Source: Dokdonella_A sp963758365
GTDB lineage: Bacteria > Pseudomonadota > Gammaproteobacteria > Xanthomonadales > Rhodanobacteraceae
Length of the DNA stretch: 64,000 bases
Assembly (NCBI GenBank): GCA_963758365.1
Contig: CAVWVB010000001.1
Span: 496,001 to 560,000, forward strand
Direction of reading: 5' to 3'
Part shown: positions 61,847-64,000 of the stretch, in pieces
Position numbering within the stretch: position 1 is the stretch's first letter
How the letters are laid out: each line of letters opens with the position of its first letter
Made by a program: the position numbers and the translations under genes
The notes under the pieces: generated by a model
Seen by the model: only the letters and a program-made list of their open reading frames with translations
What the model was told of the DNA's origin: nothing
The model's database searches: none

Positions 61847-62713
61847 TCACGCGACGTTCGCAGCACGCAACGCCTGCGCGTGATGGCGCAGGTGGTCCGC
61901 GACGAAACTCTGGATGAACCAGTAGCTGTGATCGTAGCCGGCCTGCATGCGCAGGGTCAGGCCCTGGCCGGCGGCGCGGCAGGCCGCTTGCAGTCGTTGC
62001 GGTTGCAATTGCACGTTGAGGAACTGATCCGCGTCACCCTGGTCGACCAGGATCGAACCTGGAAAGCGCGCGCCGTCTTCGATCAGCGCACAGCTGTCGT
62101 ACGCGCGCCAGACGTTGCGATCCTCGCCGAGATAGCGCGGCAGCGCTTTCAATCCCCACGGCACTTCGCGCGGTGCGACGATCGGCGCGAAGGCGGAAAC
62201 GGAGCGATAGCGGCGGGGGTTCTTCAGCGCGAGCGTCAGCGCACCATGGCCGCCCATCGAGTGCCCGCACAGGCCCGCGCGGCCGACATCGATGCGCGCG
62301 AAGTTCGAACCGATCAGCGCGGGCAGTTCATCGACGACGTAGCTGGCCATGCGGAAGCGGCGTGCGAACGCGGGCGCCGTTGCGTCGAGATAGAAGCCCG
62401 CGCCTTCGCCGAATTCCCAGTCGCCGGTCGCGCCTTCGATGCCGGTGTTGCGTGGACTCGTATCCGGCGTGACCAGAGCCAGACCGAGCTCGGCAGCGAC
62501 GCGCTGTGCGCCGGCCTTGATCGCGAAGGTCTCCGCGGTGCAGGTGAGTCCAGCCAGGAAATACAGGACCGGTGCGGTGGGGATGCCGCCAAGCGCAGGA
62601 TGGAACACGCCGAATGTCATCGTGCCGCCGGTTGCCGGCGACGCGTGCCGATAGAATCCCTGCACGCCGCCGAAGCAGCGCTGTTCGGAAACGGTTTCGA
62701 TCGGTATCGACAT
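61847..62713 (-). CDS. fghA: S-formylglutathione hydrolase
   Basis: This esterase releases formate and glutathione from S-formylglutathione, the second step of glutathione-dependent formaldehyde removal. The 288-residue alpha/beta hydrolase has LYFLAGLTCTAETF, the nucleophile elbow GHSMGGHGAL, the acid in DQGDADQFL and catalytic His in YDHSYWF. The ATG at 62713 (MSIPIETVSEQ) fits the family better than the upstream in-frame start. The usual partner, glutathione-dependent alcohol dehydrogenase, is not in the window. Confidence 0.95.
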   Translation of the reverse strand: MSIPIETVSEQRCFGGVQGFYRHASPATGGTMTFGVFHPALGGIPTAPVLYFLAGLTCTAETFAIKAGAQRVAAELGLALVTPDTSPRNTGIEGATGDWEFGEGAGFYLDATAPAFARRFRMASYVVDELPALIGSNFARIDVGRAGLCGHSMGGHGALTLALKNPRRYRSVSAFAPIVAPREVPWGLKALPRYLGEDRNVWRAYDSCALIEDGARFPGSILVDQGDADQFLNVQLQPQRLQAACRAAGQGLTLRMQAGYDHSYWFIQSFVADHLRHHAQALRAANVA

Positions 62714-62815
62714 CCGGGAACCCGTGCTTCGAATCGGGACGGCGGGCCGCGCGGACCCGGCAAGCCGCATGCGCGCGGTTTATGATCGCCGATCCCGCTC
62801 CCGCGCGCACTCGTG

Positions 62816-63304
62816 ATGACCTACACCCCGATCGTTGCCACCCTGGGCTACATACTTTCAGAGGACCGCGAACGCGTGCTGATGATCCACCGAAATGCGC
62901 GCGAGGACGATCAGCATCTGGGCAAGTACAACGGTCTCGGCGGCAAGCTCGATGCGCAGGAAGACGTACTCACGGGCATGCGTCGCGAGATCCGCGAGGA
63001 GGCCGGGATCGAGTGCGTCGAACTGACGCTGCGCGGAACGATCAACTGGCCGGGGTTCGGCAAGGCCGGCGAAGACTGGCTCGGCTTCCTGTTCCTGGTC
63101 ACCCGCTACGAGGGCGTGCCGTTCACGCGCAATCCCGAGGGCACGCTCGAGTGGATCGCGCGCAAGGATCTGCTCGACCTGCCGATGTGGGAAGGCGATC
63201 GTCATTTCCTGCCGCTGGTCTTCGACGCCGATCCGCGCCCGTTTCACGGCGTGATGCCGTACCGCGGCGGGCGCATGCAGTCGTGGAGTTATTCGCGACT
63301 GTGA
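62816..63304 (+). CDS. Nudix hydrolase, MutT/8-oxo-dGTP diphosphatase-like
   Basis: A 162-residue protein with a complete Nudix box, GGKLDAQED...MRREIREEAGI (G-x5-E-x7-RE-I-x-EE-x-G), preceded by GKYNGLGGK. The W-x-G-D-R-H-F-L-P-L-V-F segment is typical of MTH1/YjhB-like 8-oxo-dGTP diphosphatases. It should hydrolyse oxidised purine nucleotides. It is divergent from fghA. A GTG one codon earlier (62813) is also possible. Confidence 0.88.
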   Translation: MTYTPIVATLGYILSEDRERVLMIHRNAREDDQHLGKYNGLGGKLDAQEDVLTGMRREIREEAGIECVELTLRGTINWPGFGKAGEDWLGFLFLVTRYEGVPFTRNPEGTLEWIARKDLLDLPMWEGDRHFLPLVFDADPRPFHGVMPYRGGRMQSWSYSRL

Positions 63305-63371
63305 CGTCGATAGCTCTGCGGTAACCCGGCTGCAGGAACGCCAGCCCCACTCGCGGCGTCGGACCGTGTAG

Positions 63372-64000
63372 TCAGGTCGCGCCGGAGGTCCTGGGTGGGG
63401 AGGATGGTGCCAACCGTGCCACCGACTTCGCGGCGTTCCAGCCGGTCCAGCCCGAAGCCGCCGCGGCCAGCATGCCGAGCACCGCGAAGCCGGGCAGCGT
63501 CGCGCCGAGCACGCGCAGTCCGTTGAAACCGCTGGTGATGACGACATCGCCGAATCGCCACACCGAGGTATCGATGAAGTTCTTGGTCTTGTAGCGGGTC
63601 TCCGCGTCGACGCGCGTGTAGAGACTGTCGAGAGCGGGCTTGAACACGCCGTAGGCGCTCGCGCGCGTGACCACGACGACGACGGCGATCCATGGACCGC
63701 CGAACACGATGAGGCCGGCCAGCATCACCGCCTTGATGACGCCGTCGAGCGCGAGCGCGGGCGCCGGACCGAAGCGCACCATCAATGCGCGAGTAATGCC
63801 GAGTTGCAACGCCATCTGCAGCAGGTTCGCGCCGAGGTCGATGCTCGCGGCGAAATTGGTGCGCGCCTGCGGCGTGTGATAGGTCGCTCCGCTGTAGTCG
63901 GCAAGCAGGGCATAGATTACCGTGCCGACCGCATCGCCGAGCAGCATCAGCAGTGCGAAGCGACGCATCAGCGGCGATTTGAATGTCTCGATCGCACCGG
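63372..64000 (-). CDS. MFS-like membrane transporter, partial
   Basis: The C-terminal ~209 residues of a polytopic membrane protein; the frame is open through the window edge (TFKSPLMRRFALLMLLGD), so the 5' part lies beyond 64,000. At least five hydrophobic helices are visible, with ITRALMVRFGPAPALALDGVIK and YGVFKPALDSLYTRVDAETRYKTKNFIDT. The latter is reminiscent of major-facilitator proteins related to nucleotide translocases, as annotated in other proteobacteria. Substrate unknown. Confidence 0.7.
   Translation of the reverse strand, partial: GAIETFKSPLMRRFALLMLLGDAVGTVIYALLADYSGATYHTPQARTNFAASIDLGANLLQMALQLGITRALMVRFGPAPALALDGVIKAVMLAGLIVFGGPWIAVVVVVTRASAYGVFKPALDSLYTRVDAETRYKTKNFIDTSVWRFGDVVITSGFNGLRVLGATLPGFAVLGMLAAAASGWTGWNAAKSVARLAPSSPPRTSGAT

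Noticed and set aside
61480..61866. Repeat-derived ORF with internal duplicated peptide
   Set aside because: Its repeat comes from the ~120-bp DNA repeat; no start signal and no homology.

Overview
The window is one 64 kb, GC-rich, gene-dense piece of a gammaproteobacterial chromosome. Gene order (rnpB, complete mraZ-to-ftsZ cluster, lpxC, dciA, M23 peptidase, secA, then pilB/C/D with coaE and pilR) and protein style point to the Lysobacterales (Xanthomonadales), perhaps Rhodanobacteraceae. That placement is inferred from synteny and protein character only.

Region 1 (1-18.2 kb). The 3' end of the RNase P RNA opens the window. It is followed by four ~136-bp tandem repeats and then the division and cell-wall cluster: mraZ, rsmH, ftsL, ftsI, murE, murF, mraY, ftsW, murG, murC, ddlB, ftsQ, ftsA, ftsZ, then lpxC. 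From rsmH to ftsA nearly every stop overlaps the next start, so it should behave as one translationally coupled operon. A consensus sigma-70 promoter before mraZ overlaps four GTGG repeats at exactly 10-bp spacing, the arrangement expected of a MraZ operator.

Region 2 (18.2-25.7 kb). A DciA-type DUF721 protein (minus strand), an M23 peptidase, secA, a Nudix-ThiE/TenI fusion, and a secreted beta-helix protein ending in an IFxDGF[DE] tail.

Region 3 (25.7-49.7 kb). Type IV pilus genes (pilB, pilC, pilD, coaE; then pilA, a TfpX/TfpZ-type accessory gene and pilR) are mixed with glycan genes. Three paralogous multi-TM proteins with a GT-C-like N-terminus and a soluble repeat-like C-terminal region (minus strand) accompany GT2 and GT4 glycosyltransferases, class I methyltransferases, two LPG-synthase-TM/flippase-like proteins and a DegT aminotransferase. 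The layout suggests a surface-glycan or pilin-glycosylation locus inserted between pilB and pilA. pilA has a good sigma-54 promoter and an intrinsic terminator. As written, pilA and the neighbouring third GT-C paralog carry several single-base frameshifts, so either this 1.7-kb patch is poorly sequenced or both genes are decaying.

Region 4 (49.8-64 kb). GTP-type PEP carboxykinase; a TetR regulator divergent from fadE with a clear palindrome over the fadE promoter; a DUF4442 thioesterase-like protein; a second beta-helix protein ending IFADGFE; an ECF sigma factor overlapping a Ser/Thr kinase with TPR-like repeats; a ~120-bp tandem repeat; S-formylglutathione hydrolase; a Nudix hydrolase; and the 3' part of an MFS-like membrane protein cut by the window end. 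No tRNA, rRNA operon, CRISPR array, insertion sequence or prophage was seen.
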